DNA of 33,725 nt. Origin: Nitrospirae bacterium RBG_16_64_22. Lineage in GTDB: Bacteria > Nitrospirota > RBG-16-64-22. The notes under the pieces are model-generated. The model searched no databases. It worked only from the letters and a program-made list of their open reading frames with translations, and was not told where the DNA came from. Shown one piece after another: positions 7,470 through 14,797 of the stretch; the first letter of the stretch is position 1; each line of letters opens with the position of its first letter. The DNA lies in NCBI GenBank assembly GCA_001803795.1, contig MHEK01000041.1, forward strand, positions 1 through 33,725. Reading direction: 5' to 3'. The position numbers were made by a program, and so were the translations under genes.

Positions 7470-7961
7470 TTACCACAAGATGCTCTTCGGCGCGGCTTTC
7501 TTCAGAAAGGCATCCAGCCCCAGCGCCCGTCCCGCACCCGCCAGGAGGAGGACCGCCTGACAGACGATGAAGAGACGGTTGATCCCCGACGACGCCGGCG
7601 CCGTCCAGCCGCTTGCGAAGTAGAAATTGAGGTTCATGAAGATTCCGACAAGCGCTGCGGCCCGCGTGAGAAGACCGGCCAGGAGCATGGCCCCCACGGC
7701 AATCTCCCCCGTCACGACCAGGTACGAAAACATGTCCGCGTTGGGAAGGGCCGTCTCAACCAGGAACGATTTGTACCAGGCGTGGGGGTTCTTCTCCGCC
7801 CATCCCTTCAGGATGCCCGCCAGGATCGGCTTCGAGAGGAACCCGCCGGCGAGCTTGTTGATCCCCGCCGCGAGGAAGTAATACCCGATGTAGATCCGCA
7901 GGAAGGCGAGGTAGATCATCGACGTCTTCTCGCCGGTGAGGTCTTTGAAGAAACCCGCCAT
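7470..7961 (-). CDS. DoxX-family integral membrane protein
   Basis: The 163-residue product has four hydrophobic segments, starting with LAFLRIYIGYYFLAAGINKL, a typical DoxX helix-1 motif (R-x-x-x-G-x-x-F-x-x-G-x-x-K). DoxX-like proteins are small membrane proteins linked to quinone or thiol redox processes in several bacteria; the exact role is open. I chose ATG 7961 with GGAGGGAG directly upstream; the open frame extends further but through a 42-bp hairpin. It is probably co-transcribed with the OsmC gene 45 bp downstream. Confidence 0.8.
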   Translation of the reverse strand: MAGFFKDLTGEKTSMIYLAFLRIYIGYYFLAAGINKLAGGFLSKPILAGILKGWAEKNPHAWYKSFLVETALPNADMFSYLVVTGEIAVGAMLLAGLLTRAAALVGIFMNLNFYFASGWTAPASSGINRLFIVCQAVLLLAGAGRALGLDAFLKKAAPKSILW

Positions 7962-7986
7962 GGACTCCCTCCGCAGGAACCGCAAA

Positions 7987-8028
7987 GTGCGCCTTGCCCC
8001 CGCCCCTTGGGGCGGGGGCAAGGCGCAC
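7987..8028. repeat. Perfect 20-bp inverted repeat (GC-rich hairpin)
   Basis: GTGCGCCTTGCCCCCGCCCC is followed by TT and its exact reverse complement. The hairpin lies in the presumed 5' leader of the doxX-like gene, 26 bases before its ATG. Neither side has a T-run, so it is not a standard terminator. It could be a REP-like element or the end of a small mobile element, and it would form a very stable RNA structure. Confidence 0.8.
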
Positions 8029-8062
8029 GAATGCAAATAACGAAGAATACCTTGGAGGTCGG

Positions 8063-8090
8063 AGAACCCCGCCTTTCAAGGCGGGGTTCT
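8063..8090. repeat. Perfect 13-bp inverted repeat (AGAACCCCGCCTT/AAGGCGGGGTTCT)
   Basis: Two 13-bp arms are separated by TC, with no T-run on either strand. It lies 34 bp from the 20-bp hairpin. Hairpins of this AACCCCGCC type occur near the ends of IS200/IS605-like elements and their non-coding derivatives, so the pair may be a transposon remnant. No transposase is present. Confidence 0.7.
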
Positions 8091-8162
8091 TCAACGCCGT
8101 CCGATGCTAGACGAGAAACCCAAGAAAATCAACCGGCGCGGCAACATCAAAGTCAACGCGCC

Positions 8163-8191
8163 TTGAACCGCGATCCCCTATCTGTTATAGT
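8163..8191 (+). promoter_or_regulatory. Predicted sigma-70 promoter for the zinc-ribbon/receiver gene
   Basis: TTGAAC (8163-8168), a 17-bp spacer and TATAGT (8186-8191) lie 31 bp before the ATG at 8223. The -10 box matches five of six consensus positions. Confidence 0.5.
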
Positions 8192-8222
8192 TCCCGCGCC
8201 CGAGAGGACGCCAGGAGGCCGG

Positions 8223-8789
8223 ATGGCCGACAGGAAATACTGCCTCTGTTGCGGGGAGGAAGTCCCCTTCAACCGGGTCGAGCGGGAAGGCCGGACGGAG
8301 CTCACCTGCGCTTTTTGCGGATTTACGCTGGACGTCGAGGACGCGCCGACTCCCGCCCGCGGTTCGACGGTCTTTCTCGCCGATGATTCCCAGGTGACCC
8401 GGGATATCCTGCAAGGGATCCTTCTCTCGCGCGGAATCGCCCCGGACGTCCGCTCGTTCCCCGACGGAACGGCCTTCGTCTCCGCCGTGTCGAAGCTTTT
8501 CAGCGACCATCAAAGCCTGTCGCTCGCCATTCTGGATCTCAATATGCCCGGGATGGACGGCCTCACCGCCGCCCGCACGCTCCGGGCCCTCGAAGGGCAG
8601 TTCGGCCTGGATCGGACGCCCCTCATCTTCTTCTCGTCCGTGAAGTGCGACGAGAATCTCCGCCGCCAGCTCGTCGCGACCGCCCCGGCGTCTTACGTCA
8701 ACAAGGGAAGCGACGCCGAGCCCGATCGCCTCGTTGAACGGATCGACAAGTTGATTTCGTACATCCTGATGAAACGAAAGGCGGCGTAG
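8223..8789 (+). CDS. Zinc-ribbon / response-regulator receiver protein
   Basis: The 188-residue protein begins with a zinc ribbon (Cys7-x2-Cys10 and Cys29-x2-Cys32) and continues with a full receiver domain from about residue 48. Receiver landmarks are present: acidic pair Asp54-Asp55 (FLADDSQ), phospho-acceptor Asp105 (AILDLNMPGMDG), the Ser of FFSSV and the Lys of YVNKGS. It should therefore accept phosphate from a histidine kinase. No output domain follows, so signalling is probably through protein contact or the zinc ribbon. AGGAGG lies just before ATG 8223; the open frame upstream of it crosses the hairpins and is not coding. No kinase is adjacent. Confidence 0.85.
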   Translation: MADRKYCLCCGEEVPFNRVEREGRTELTCAFCGFTLDVEDAPTPARGSTVFLADDSQVTRDILQGILLSRGIAPDVRSFPDGTAFVSAVSKLFSDHQSLSLAILDLNMPGMDGLTAARTLRALEGQFGLDRTPLIFFSSVKCDENLRRQLVATAPASYVNKGSDAEPDRLVERIDKLISYILMKRKAA

Positions 8790-8810
8790 TCAGGGGCGGG
8801 GGTTGCGAGG

Positions 8811-9098
8811 TCAGGGCCCTTCAGGCGCCGGGTCGGCCCGGCTGTCTTCGATAAACTCGCGGACCCTGGGCGGAACCGATATCTCTTCCAGCGGGAACTT
8901 GCCGAGTTCCCGGGCGAGAATGAGCGCCCGGTCCTCCTTGTTCAGCGCTTTGTTGATGATGATTCGGCGCTCATCGTGAACGCGGCACGATCCCCCCTTT
9001 CCGCCAGGCCCCTCCCACCTGAGGTCCTCGTACGAGACGCGGACGGACAACTTCCGGGCCACCTCTTCGAGCTCTTGGGCGAGATCGTCGATCTTCAT
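8811..9098 (-). CDS. Conserved-looking small protein of unknown function
   Basis: This 95-residue protein has a helical N-terminus (MKIDDLAQELEEVARKLSVR) and a central GPGGKGGSCRVHDERRIIIN segment, followed by an acidic/basic helix (KALNKEDRALILARELGKFP). I have the impression of similar short proteins with a GGxCRV-x-G/D-x-RxIIIxK core in deltaproteobacterial-type genomes, but I cannot name a family. The single Cys lies in the conserved-looking core. It follows the next small gene by 18 bp on the same strand, so the two are probably co-transcribed. Confidence 0.65.
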   Translation of the reverse strand: MKIDDLAQELEEVARKLSVRVSYEDLRWEGPGGKGGSCRVHDERRIIINKALNKEDRALILARELGKFPLEEISVPPRVREFIEDSRADPAPEGP

Positions 9099-9116
9099 CC
9101 AACGCCCGCGGGCGGA

Positions 9117-9302
9117 TCAGCCCGCATTCTCGGCCGGCCCCGTCCGCCCGGCCCCCGCAGGGTCGCCCGGCACAACGGACGCGGGCTTCTCCTTGTACAC
9201 CTCGTAGATGCTCACGACCTTGATGTTCTCCTTCTCGAGGGCCTTCTTGATCTGCGTCATCTTGGCGTCCTCGACTTTGAGCATGAAGTTCATACGGGCC
9301 AC
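9117..9302 (-). CDS. Small protein of unknown function
   Basis: I chose GTG 9302 because AGGAG lies eight bases upstream, giving 61 residues. The first 40 residues (core MNFMLKVEDAKMTQIKKALE, then IKVVSIYEVYKE) have a beta-alpha-beta look and are well formed. The last 15 residues are Pro/Gly/Ala-rich and probably disordered. I do not recognise it. It is divergent from the Lon-like protease gene and upstream of the 8811-9098 gene on the same strand. Confidence 0.6.
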   Translation of the reverse strand: MARMNFMLKVEDAKMTQIKKALEKENIKVVSIYEVYKEKPASVVPGDPAGAGRTGPAENAG

Positions 9303-9415
9303 GATGCCATCTCCTTGCCGCGGGGTTGAAGTCGGCAATATCTAACACAACAACGCGGAAAACCGCAAGGCTTCACCGGGGTTTGGCCATCCGCCCGTTT
9401 TGGCTGTCCGCCCGC

Positions 9416-9444
9416 TTGACAGGCTCCAACCCGCCCTGTACGAT
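9416..9444 (+). promoter_or_regulatory. Predicted sigma-70 promoter for the Lon-like protease
   Basis: A perfect TTGACA (9416-9421) and TACGAT (9439-9444) are separated by 17 bp, 37 bp before the GTG start at 9482. Confidence 0.55.
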
Positions 9445-9481
9445 TCAGACGTTCTGCTTGAACGCCCCGCCAGGAGGCTCT

Positions 9482-11956
9482 GTGAATCTCCCCGAATTCG
9501 AGGTCCCCGTTTCCGAGCTTCGGTGGTCGCTCGACCCCGAAACCCTTCCTTTCTCGACAACCCGCGAGCTTGAGCCGCTTGACGAGGTCATCGGTCAGAA
9601 CCGCGCCGTCCGCGCCGTCGAATTCGGCCTCGGAATCGAGGACCAGGGATTCAACATCTTCGTCTGCGGCGCCCCCGGCACGGGACGAAGCTCGATCGTG
9701 CGGACGATGATCCGGAAGATCGCCGCCGGCCGGCCGGCCCCGCCCGACTGGTGCTACGTCCACAACTTCAAGGCGGCCGACCAGCCGAAGGCCCTGTCCC
9801 TCCCGTCCGGCAAGGCCCGGGAGTTCGCCCGCGAGATCGAGAAGCTGATCGACGACCTCAAGGGAGAGATCCCGAAGGTCTTCCAGAGCAAGGACTACGA
9901 AACCCAGCGGAACAAGATCGAGGAGGATTTCAACCGGCTCCGGGACGCCCTCATCGCCGACCTCGAGCGCAAGGCCCAGCTTTTCGGTTTCCAGATCAAT
10001 TCGACGCGGCTCGGCATCTTCGCCGTTCCCCTTCACAAGGGGAAGCCGATCCAGCCGGAGGAGTTCCAGAAGCTCGACGAGGCGACCCGGCGCGACATCC
10101 AGACGAAGGAAAAGGAACTGAGCGAGGACATCCGGACCCTCGTCGGCCAGATGCGCCGGCTCCGCGAGGAGGCCAACGCTCGCGTTCAACAGCTCGACGA
10201 ATCGGTCGTCCGTTACGCGACCGAGCACCGGATCGACGCGCTGGCCGGCAAGTATCCGGATACCCCCAAGGTCGTCGACCACATCCGTGAAATCCATACG
10301 GACGTCCTCGAAAACTACAAGGACTTCCTCCCCCAGGAGGAATCGCCCATCCAGATCCCCGGCATCGAAGCGATCGAGCCGAAGCGGTTCGACGTCAAGT
10401 ACCGCGTGAACGTCCTCGTCGATCACTCCGAATCCAAAGGGGCCCCCCTCGTCGAGGAGACGAACCCCACTTATAACAACATGATCGGCCGGATCGAAAA
10501 GAAGTCGCGCCTGGGCGCCCTTTACACCGACTTCACCATGATCCGCGCTGGATCTCTTCTGAGCGCCAGCGGAGGATTCTTCGTCGCCAACGCTCTCGAC
10601 GTCCTGCGGTCGCCGTTCTCCTGGGACGCCCTCAAGCGGATCATCAAGAGGAACGAGATCAAGATCGAGGACATCGGCGAGCTCTACGGATTCATCGCGA
10701 CGGGCGGCATCAAACCCGAACCCATTCCGGTCCACGTTCGCATCATTCTGACCGGAAGCCCGCTGCTCTACTATCTCCTCCGGCTCTACGACGAGGACTT
10801 CGCCAAAGCCTTCAAGGTCAAGGCCGACTTCGACAACGAGGCGCGATGCACGCCCGACGTCGCTCTCGCCTACGCCCGGTTCATCGCGCGGGCCACGGCG
10901 CAGGAGGGGACCCTCCCCTTCGACCGCGACGCCGTCGCGGCGCTCATCTCTCACGAGGTCCGCCAGGCCGAGAACCGGGGCAAGATCTCCCTTCGTTTTT
11001 CGGAGAGCGCCGACATCGTCCGCGAGGCATCCCACTGGGCCCGCGCTCGGAACCGGACGGTCGTGACCCGCGAGGACGTCCGGAAGGCCGTCGACGAGCG
11101 CCTCTACCGCTCCAACCTGATCGAGGAGAAGATCCAGGAGTTGTACGAAGAGGGAACCCTCCTCGTCACCGTCGAAGGAACGGCCGTCGGACAGGTCAAC
11201 GCCCTCTCCGTCTTCGACCTGGGGGACTACGCCTTCGGCCGCCCGACGCGGATCACCGCGCGCACCCATCTCGGGCGCGCCGGCGTCGTCAACATCGAGC
11301 GCGAAGTGCGGATGTCGGGGAGGACCCACAGCAAGGGCGTGATGATCCTCACCGGCTATCTTGGCGGCCGCTACGCGCAGGAGAAGCCCCTCTCGCTCAC
11401 GGGAACGCTCACCTTCGAGCAAACCTACGGAGAGGTCCACGGGGACTCGGCCTCCGCCGCCGAACTGTACGCTCTCCTCTCGTCCATCACGGAGATTCCT
11501 CTTCGCCAAGACCTGGCCGTGACCGGCTCCATCAACCAGCACGGCGAGGTCCAGCCGATCGGCGGGGTCAACGAGAAGGTGGAAGGATTCTACGAAGTGT
11601 GCAAAGCACAAGGGCTGACCGGAACGCAGGGCGTTGTCCTCCCCCGCCGCAACATCAGACATCTCATGCTCAAGGACGAGGTGGTGGACGCCGTGGCCGC
11701 CGGATCGTTCCACATCTACGCGATCGACCACGTTGAGCAGGGGATCGAGATCCTGATGGGACGGACGGCGGGCGAGCGCGGAACGGACGGGCAGTTCCCC
11801 GAAGGGACGATCAACCGGACCGTCCTCGACCGGCTGACGGCAATGGCCGAGAAGCAGAAGGAAAAACCCGCCGAAAAAACGGCCGAGGGGCCCGAGAAGG
11901 GAAACAACGGCGAGAAGCCCCAGGCGCCCCCGGGACCCCCCGCGCCGCAGAAATGA
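9482..11956 (+). CDS. Lon-related ATP-dependent protease (AAA_32 + Lon proteolytic domain)
   Basis: The 824-residue protein begins with the family N-terminus (LRWSLDPETLPFSTTRELEP, then LDEVIGQNRAV). A P-loop GAPGTGRSS follows near residue 65; the usual Lys is Arg. A long coiled-coil insertion spans roughly 100-260. The C-terminal Lon domain holds the Ser-Lys dyad: Ser656 in VHGDSASAAELY and Lys699 in GGVNEKVEGF. The protein belongs to the AAA_32/LonH-like branch, not classical LonA, and presumably degrades misfolded or regulatory proteins in the cytoplasm. The tail after about residue 785 is Lys/Glu/Pro-rich and disordered. GTG 9482 has AGGAGG four bases upstream. It is monocistronic with its own promoter. 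Confidence 0.9.
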   Translation: MNLPEFEVPVSELRWSLDPETLPFSTTRELEPLDEVIGQNRAVRAVEFGLGIEDQGFNIFVCGAPGTGRSSIVRTMIRKIAAGRPAPPDWCYVHNFKAADQPKALSLPSGKAREFAREIEKLIDDLKGEIPKVFQSKDYETQRNKIEEDFNRLRDALIADLERKAQLFGFQINSTRLGIFAVPLHKGKPIQPEEFQKLDEATRRDIQTKEKELSEDIRTLVGQMRRLREEANARVQQLDESVVRYATEHRIDALAGKYPDTPKVVDHIREIHTDVLENYKDFLPQEESPIQIPGIEAIEPKRFDVKYRVNVLVDHSESKGAPLVEETNPTYNNMIGRIEKKSRLGALYTDFTMIRAGSLLSASGGFFVANALDVLRSPFSWDALKRIIKRNEIKIEDIGELYGFIATGGIKPEPIPVHVRIILTGSPLLYYLLRLYDEDFAKAFKVKADFDNEARCTPDVALAYARFIARATAQEGTLPFDRDAVAALISHEVRQAENRGKISLRFSESADIVREASHWARARNRTVVTREDVRKAVDERLYRSNLIEEKIQELYEEGTLLVTVEGTAVGQVNALSVFDLGDYAFGRPTRITARTHLGRAGVVNIEREVRMSGRTHSKGVMILTGYLGGRYAQEKPLSLTGTLTFEQTYGEVHGDSASAAELYALLSSITEIPLRQDLAVTGSINQHGEVQPIGGVNEKVEGFYEVCKAQGLTGTQGVVLPRRNIRHLMLKDEVVDAVAAGSFHIYAIDHVEQGIEILMGRTAGERGTDGQFPEGTINRTVLDRLTAMAEKQKEKPAEKTAEGPEKGNNGEKPQAPPGPPAPQK

Positions 11957-11974
11957 CTGAACCTAGAAAAAGCA

Positions 11975-12123
11975 GTTGAACCGCGGAGCACGCAGAGAAC
12001 GCAAAGGAGTTCAAGGGATTGGAAGACACATCGACCTCACCGGGCAGGTGAGCATCGAAACCGCCCGAAAAGATGTTCCTCCGCGGACTCCGCGTCCTCT
12101 GCGGTGAGTGAACTGCGGTTTTT
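11975..12123. repeat. Intergenic inverted repeat of (A)CGCAGAG / CGCGGAG units
   Basis: The left arm (about 11975-12014) reads TTGAACCGCGGAGCACGCAG and continues GAACGCAAAGGAGTT. The right arm (about 12075-12123) is an imperfect reverse complement (CCGCGGACTCCGCGTCCTCT, then GCGGTGAGTGAACTGCGGTT). Both arms are made of 8-bp-like CGCAGAGA/CGCGGAGT units. Plus-strand pairing AACCGC/GCGGTT is followed by TTTTT, so it could also stop transcription from the protease gene. It fills the gap between two convergent genes. Confidence 0.75.
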
Positions 12124-12142
12124 AGGCTGAAGAAAGGGAGAT

Positions 12143-12940
12143 CTACCCCTCCATCGATCCCGCGGCCTCGGGGTTTCCACCTCGGCATCGAACGAACTCC
12201 CGCATGTCTTCCGGAAGCGGCGCGGCGATCTCGACGTCTCTCCGCAGGTTGTGGTGGAGGAATTCGACCCGGGCGGCGTGAAGGGCGTGCCGCGCAAGAA
12301 GAAGGCGCGCCTCCATCTCGGGCGTCATCCCCGTCTCGATAAAACGGATGAATTCCCTCTCGTCGCTCCCGTAGATCTTGTCGCCGACGACCGGGGTGCC
12401 TAGAAACGAAAGGTGCACGCGGATCTGGTGAAGCCGGCCCGTGTACGGCTTCACGGCGAGAAGAGAAAACCCGCCGAAGCTCTGGAGGACGCGGAAACCC
12501 GTCACGGCCCTCTCGCCCCCCGTTCGAACAACCGCCCTCCGGATTCTGACTTCCGAACCCTCCGCCTGACCCAAAGGGGCGTCGATCGTTCCCGTCGGCT
12601 CCGGCGGGACCCCGTGGACAACGGCCAGATAATTCTTTTGGATCGTTCTCTTCTGGAAAGCCTTGGCGAGCCACCGCGTCGCCTTTGGCGACTTGGCAAC
12701 GAGAACGACGCCGGACGTCTCCCGGTCAAGACGATGCATGAGCGTCGCGTCCGAACAGACCAGACGCGCCTGGTCAATGAGCGTCGGCCGTCCGTCCGGA
12801 AACGTCGGATGGACGAGCAGACCGGCCGGCTTGTCGAACGCCATCAGCCAGTCGTCTTCATACAGGAGAGCGGCCGGCCGGGCCTCGAAACAGGGGCCGA
12901 AACGCGAGGATTGCGTGGAATCGAACGTCGGCTGAATCAG
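12143..12940 (-). CDS. RluA-family 23S/tRNA pseudouridine synthase (start uncertain)
   Basis: The catalytic motif HRLDRETSGVVLVAKS, with its Asp nucleophile, and the C-terminal LHQIRVHLSFLGTPVVGD identify an RluA/RluC/RluD-type enzyme that isomerises uridine in rRNA or tRNA. There is no S4 domain, so RluA-like is more likely than RluD. The start is a problem: the domain begins at ALLYEDDWLMAFDKPAG, but there is no ATG, GTG or TTG in frame between the end of apt and the internal ATG 12844, which would cut the first strand. I list CTG 12940, which overlaps the apt stop as CTGA. An ATT start or a sequencing error is also possible. It is coupled to apt and rpoS upstream. Confidence 0.8.
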   Translation of the reverse strand: MIQPTFDSTQSSRFGPCFEARPAALLYEDDWLMAFDKPAGLLVHPTFPDGRPTLIDQARLVCSDATLMHRLDRETSGVVLVAKSPKATRWLAKAFQKRTIQKNYLAVVHGVPPEPTGTIDAPLGQAEGSEVRIRRAVVRTGGERAVTGFRVLQSFGGFSLLAVKPYTGRLHQIRVHLSFLGTPVVGDKIYGSDEREFIRFIETGMTPEMEARLLLARHALHAARVEFLHHNLRRDVEIAAPLPEDMREFVRCRGGNPEAAGSMEG

Positions 12941-13467
12941 TACGTGACCATCGAAACGATGTCGATGCCGGGAAGTTTCTTGCGGCCGCCCAAGTCTCCC
13001 AGCTCGACGAGAAAAGCGACGCCGACGATCACGCCGCCCATTTTCCGGATCAGCTCGACGGCGGCGGCCATCGTTCCCCCCGTCGCGAGAAGATCGTCCG
13101 CCAGGAGAACGCGCTCTCCCTTGGCGATGGCGTCTTGATGGACCGCGAGCGTCCCCGACCCGTACTCGAGCTCGTACTTCACCTCGTGGATGTCGGCGGG
13201 CAGTTTCCCCGGCTTCCGCACGGGAACGAACCCCGCCGCCAGCAGGAAGGAAAGCGGTGCCCCCAGAATGAACCCGCGGGATTCGATGCCGACGACCTTG
13301 TCGATCTCCTCGTCCTCGTAGTATGACGCGAACCGCTGAACGACCTTCTGAAACGCCGTCTTGTCCTTGAGCAAAGTGGTGATGTCCCGGAAGAGGATCC
13401 CTTTCTTGGGAAAATCCGGGATGTCGCGGATGAGGCTCTTCAAGTCGACCGGTTTCCGTTCCAGCAA
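12937..13467 (-). CDS. apt: Adenine phosphoribosyltransferase
   Basis: The 176-residue protein makes AMP from adenine and PRPP (purine salvage). The PRPP-binding motif VLLADDLLATGGTM and the N-terminal IRDIPDFPKKGILFRDITTL are diagnostic, and the length is typical. The start is TTG 13467 with GGGAGGG four bases upstream. It lies 36 bp after rpoS on the same strand and runs directly into the pseudouridine synthase. Confidence 0.95.
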   Translation of the reverse strand: MLERKPVDLKSLIRDIPDFPKKGILFRDITTLLKDKTAFQKVVQRFASYYEDEEIDKVVGIESRGFILGAPLSFLLAAGFVPVRKPGKLPADIHEVKYELEYGSGTLAVHQDAIAKGERVLLADDLLATGGTMAAAVELIRKMGGVIVGVAFLVELGDLGGRKKLPGIDIVSMVTY

Positions 13468-13503
13468 TGAACCCTCCCTCCCAGCTTGGATTAATAGTCC
13501 GGG

Positions 13504-14529
13504 CTAGAGTATGGACGCCGGTGTGATCCGCGCCCTCTGCGAGATGGCTCTCAGTCTCTTGAGCCCCGACGCCTCGATCTGGCGGACCCGCTCCCGCGTG
13601 ATTCCCAGGCGCTCGCCGATGACCTGGAGCGTCTCGGCCTCGCCGCTCACCAGCCCGAATCGGCGGATCACGACCCGGCGCTCGTTCTCCGGAAGCTGTT
13701 TGATCCATTCCCGAAGGCACTGTTGCCGGCGGCTTTCCTCCACGGCGGCGATCGGAGACTGGCTCTGGACATCCTCGATGGTATCGGCCAGCGAGCCTTC
13801 CTCCCGGTCTCCCACCGCCATGTCCAGCGAGAGCGTCCGGTTCGCCTTTCCGAGAAGGTCCCTGACCGCGTCCGGGCCGATTTTGAGGACCTGCGCCACC
13901 TCCTCCACCGTCGGGTCCCGCCCGAGATCGCGGGCCAGCCTGCGCGTCGCGCGGATCATCGTATTCAGGAGCTCGTTGATATGAACCGGAAGACGGATCG
14001 TTCGGCCGTGATTGACGATGGCCCGCTCGATTGCCTGGCGGATCCACCAGGAAGCGTACGTCGAAAACCGAAGCCCCCGCTCGTATTCGAACTTTTCGAC
14101 CGCCTTGATCAGCCCCAGGTTCCCTTCCTCGATCAGGTCCTGGAATTGAAGTCCCCGGCCGATGTACCGCTTTCCGATGTTGACAACGAGACGGAGGTTC
14201 GATTCGATCATCCGCTGCCGGGCTTCGACGTCCCCCGCCCGGATGCGCCGTCCCAGGTCCTGCTCCTCCTCGAACGTGAGGAGCTTGGCTTTGCGGATCT
14301 CCCGCAGGTAGATCTTCAACGCGTCGGGGGAACCGCGCGGACTCTCGTCCCCGTCCGATGCCGCGCGCGTCGCCGGGGCCCATTCCTCCTCGCTGGCGGA
14401 TTCGGCGTGATCGGCGTTTCCGGCCCCGTCCCATTCCGCGTCCGCCGGTTGTTCAGACGTCTTCTGGCCGGAACCAAGAATCATTTCGCGGGCCAGATCC
14501 TCATCTGAGTTTGCCCAACCCACAGCCAT
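13504..14529 (-). CDS. rpoS: RNA polymerase sigma factor, RpoS-like (group 2)
   Basis: The 341-residue protein lacks region 1.1 of the housekeeping sigma but has region 1.2 ([20 protein letters not shown]), region 2 ([20 protein letters not shown], then [20 protein letters not shown] and [16 protein letters not shown]), region 3 ([15 protein letters not shown]) and the region 4 helix-turn-helix ([20 protein letters not shown]). TIRLPVHI and the shortened N-terminus favour RpoS over RpoD. It probably directs stationary-phase/general stress transcription. The N-terminal start is unclear: ATG 14529 has GGAGGGG too close, GTG 14523 has GGAGG at eight bases, and ATG 14577 is also possible. The first 60 or so residues are low-complexity and acidic. 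It heads an rpoS-apt-rluA cluster. Confidence 0.85.
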   Translation of the reverse strand: MAVGWANSDEDLAREMILGSGQKTSEQPADAEWDGAGNADHAESASEEEWAPATRAASDGDESPRGSPDALKIYLREIRKAKLLTFEEEQDLGRRIRAGDVEARQRMIESNLRLVVNIGKRYIGRGLQFQDLIEEGNLGLIKAVEKFEYERGLRFSTYASWWIRQAIERAIVNHGRTIRLPVHINELLNTMIRATRRLARDLGRDPTVEEVAQVLKIGPDAVRDLLGKANRTLSLDMAVGDREEGSLADTIEDVQSQSPIAAVEESRRQQCLREWIKQLPENERRVVIRRFGLVSGEAETLQVIGERLGITRERVRQIEASGLKRLRAISQRARITPASIL

Positions 14530-14651
14530 CCCCTCCGCCAGGTTTTGCCCGTCCCGGGAGGATCGGCCGCAATCCATGCCGCGGCTGCCTCCGAAGGCCT
14601 GTCCCAAGTCTTATCGGGTCATGGACCATAAACCTCAAGAAAGCGGGAAAC

Positions 14652-14728
14652 TGGTCGGGGCGAAAGGATTTGAACCTTCGACCCCACGGTCCCGAACCGT
14701 GTGCGCTACCAGGCTGCGCTACGCCCCG
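14652..14728 (-). tRNA. tRNA-Pro (anticodon CGG)
   Basis: The 77-nt gene includes an encoded CCA. The acceptor CGGGGCG/CGCCCCG pairs fully. The anticodon stem CACGG/CCGTG frames the loop TTCGGGA, with anticodon CGG at positions 34-36. The T-arm GAAGG-TTCAAAT-CCTTT is intact, with one G-T pair, and the discriminator is A. It lies between rpoS and the zinc-ribbon gene, transcribed on the minus strand from its own promoter. Confidence 0.97.
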
Positions 14729-14751
14729 TATATCTGACTTATCCAGCGGTT

Positions 14752-14780
14752 ATGCTAGAGGGATGAAACCAGAATGTCAA
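14752..14780 (-). promoter_or_regulatory. Predicted sigma-70 promoter for tRNA-Pro
   Basis: Minus-strand TTGACA (14780-14775), a 17-bp spacer and TAGCAT (14757-14752) lie 23 bp before the tRNA 5' end. Confidence 0.6.
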
Positions 14781-14797
14781 GTCCAACTCTTTCGTTG

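Noticed and set aside
8063-8090. Rho-independent terminator
   Set aside because: Neither strand has a T-run after the stem.
9290-11731. 813-residue minus-strand open frame opposite the Lon-like protease
   Set aside because: It is the antisense of a clear protease gene. Its Asp/Glu/Val-rich, domain-free composition is what the complement of GC-rich codons gives, and no ribosome-binding site was seen.
13504-14529. Housekeeping sigma factor RpoD
   Set aside because: Region 1.1 is absent, the protein is only about 340 residues, and the region 1.2 and 3 motifs are RpoS-like.
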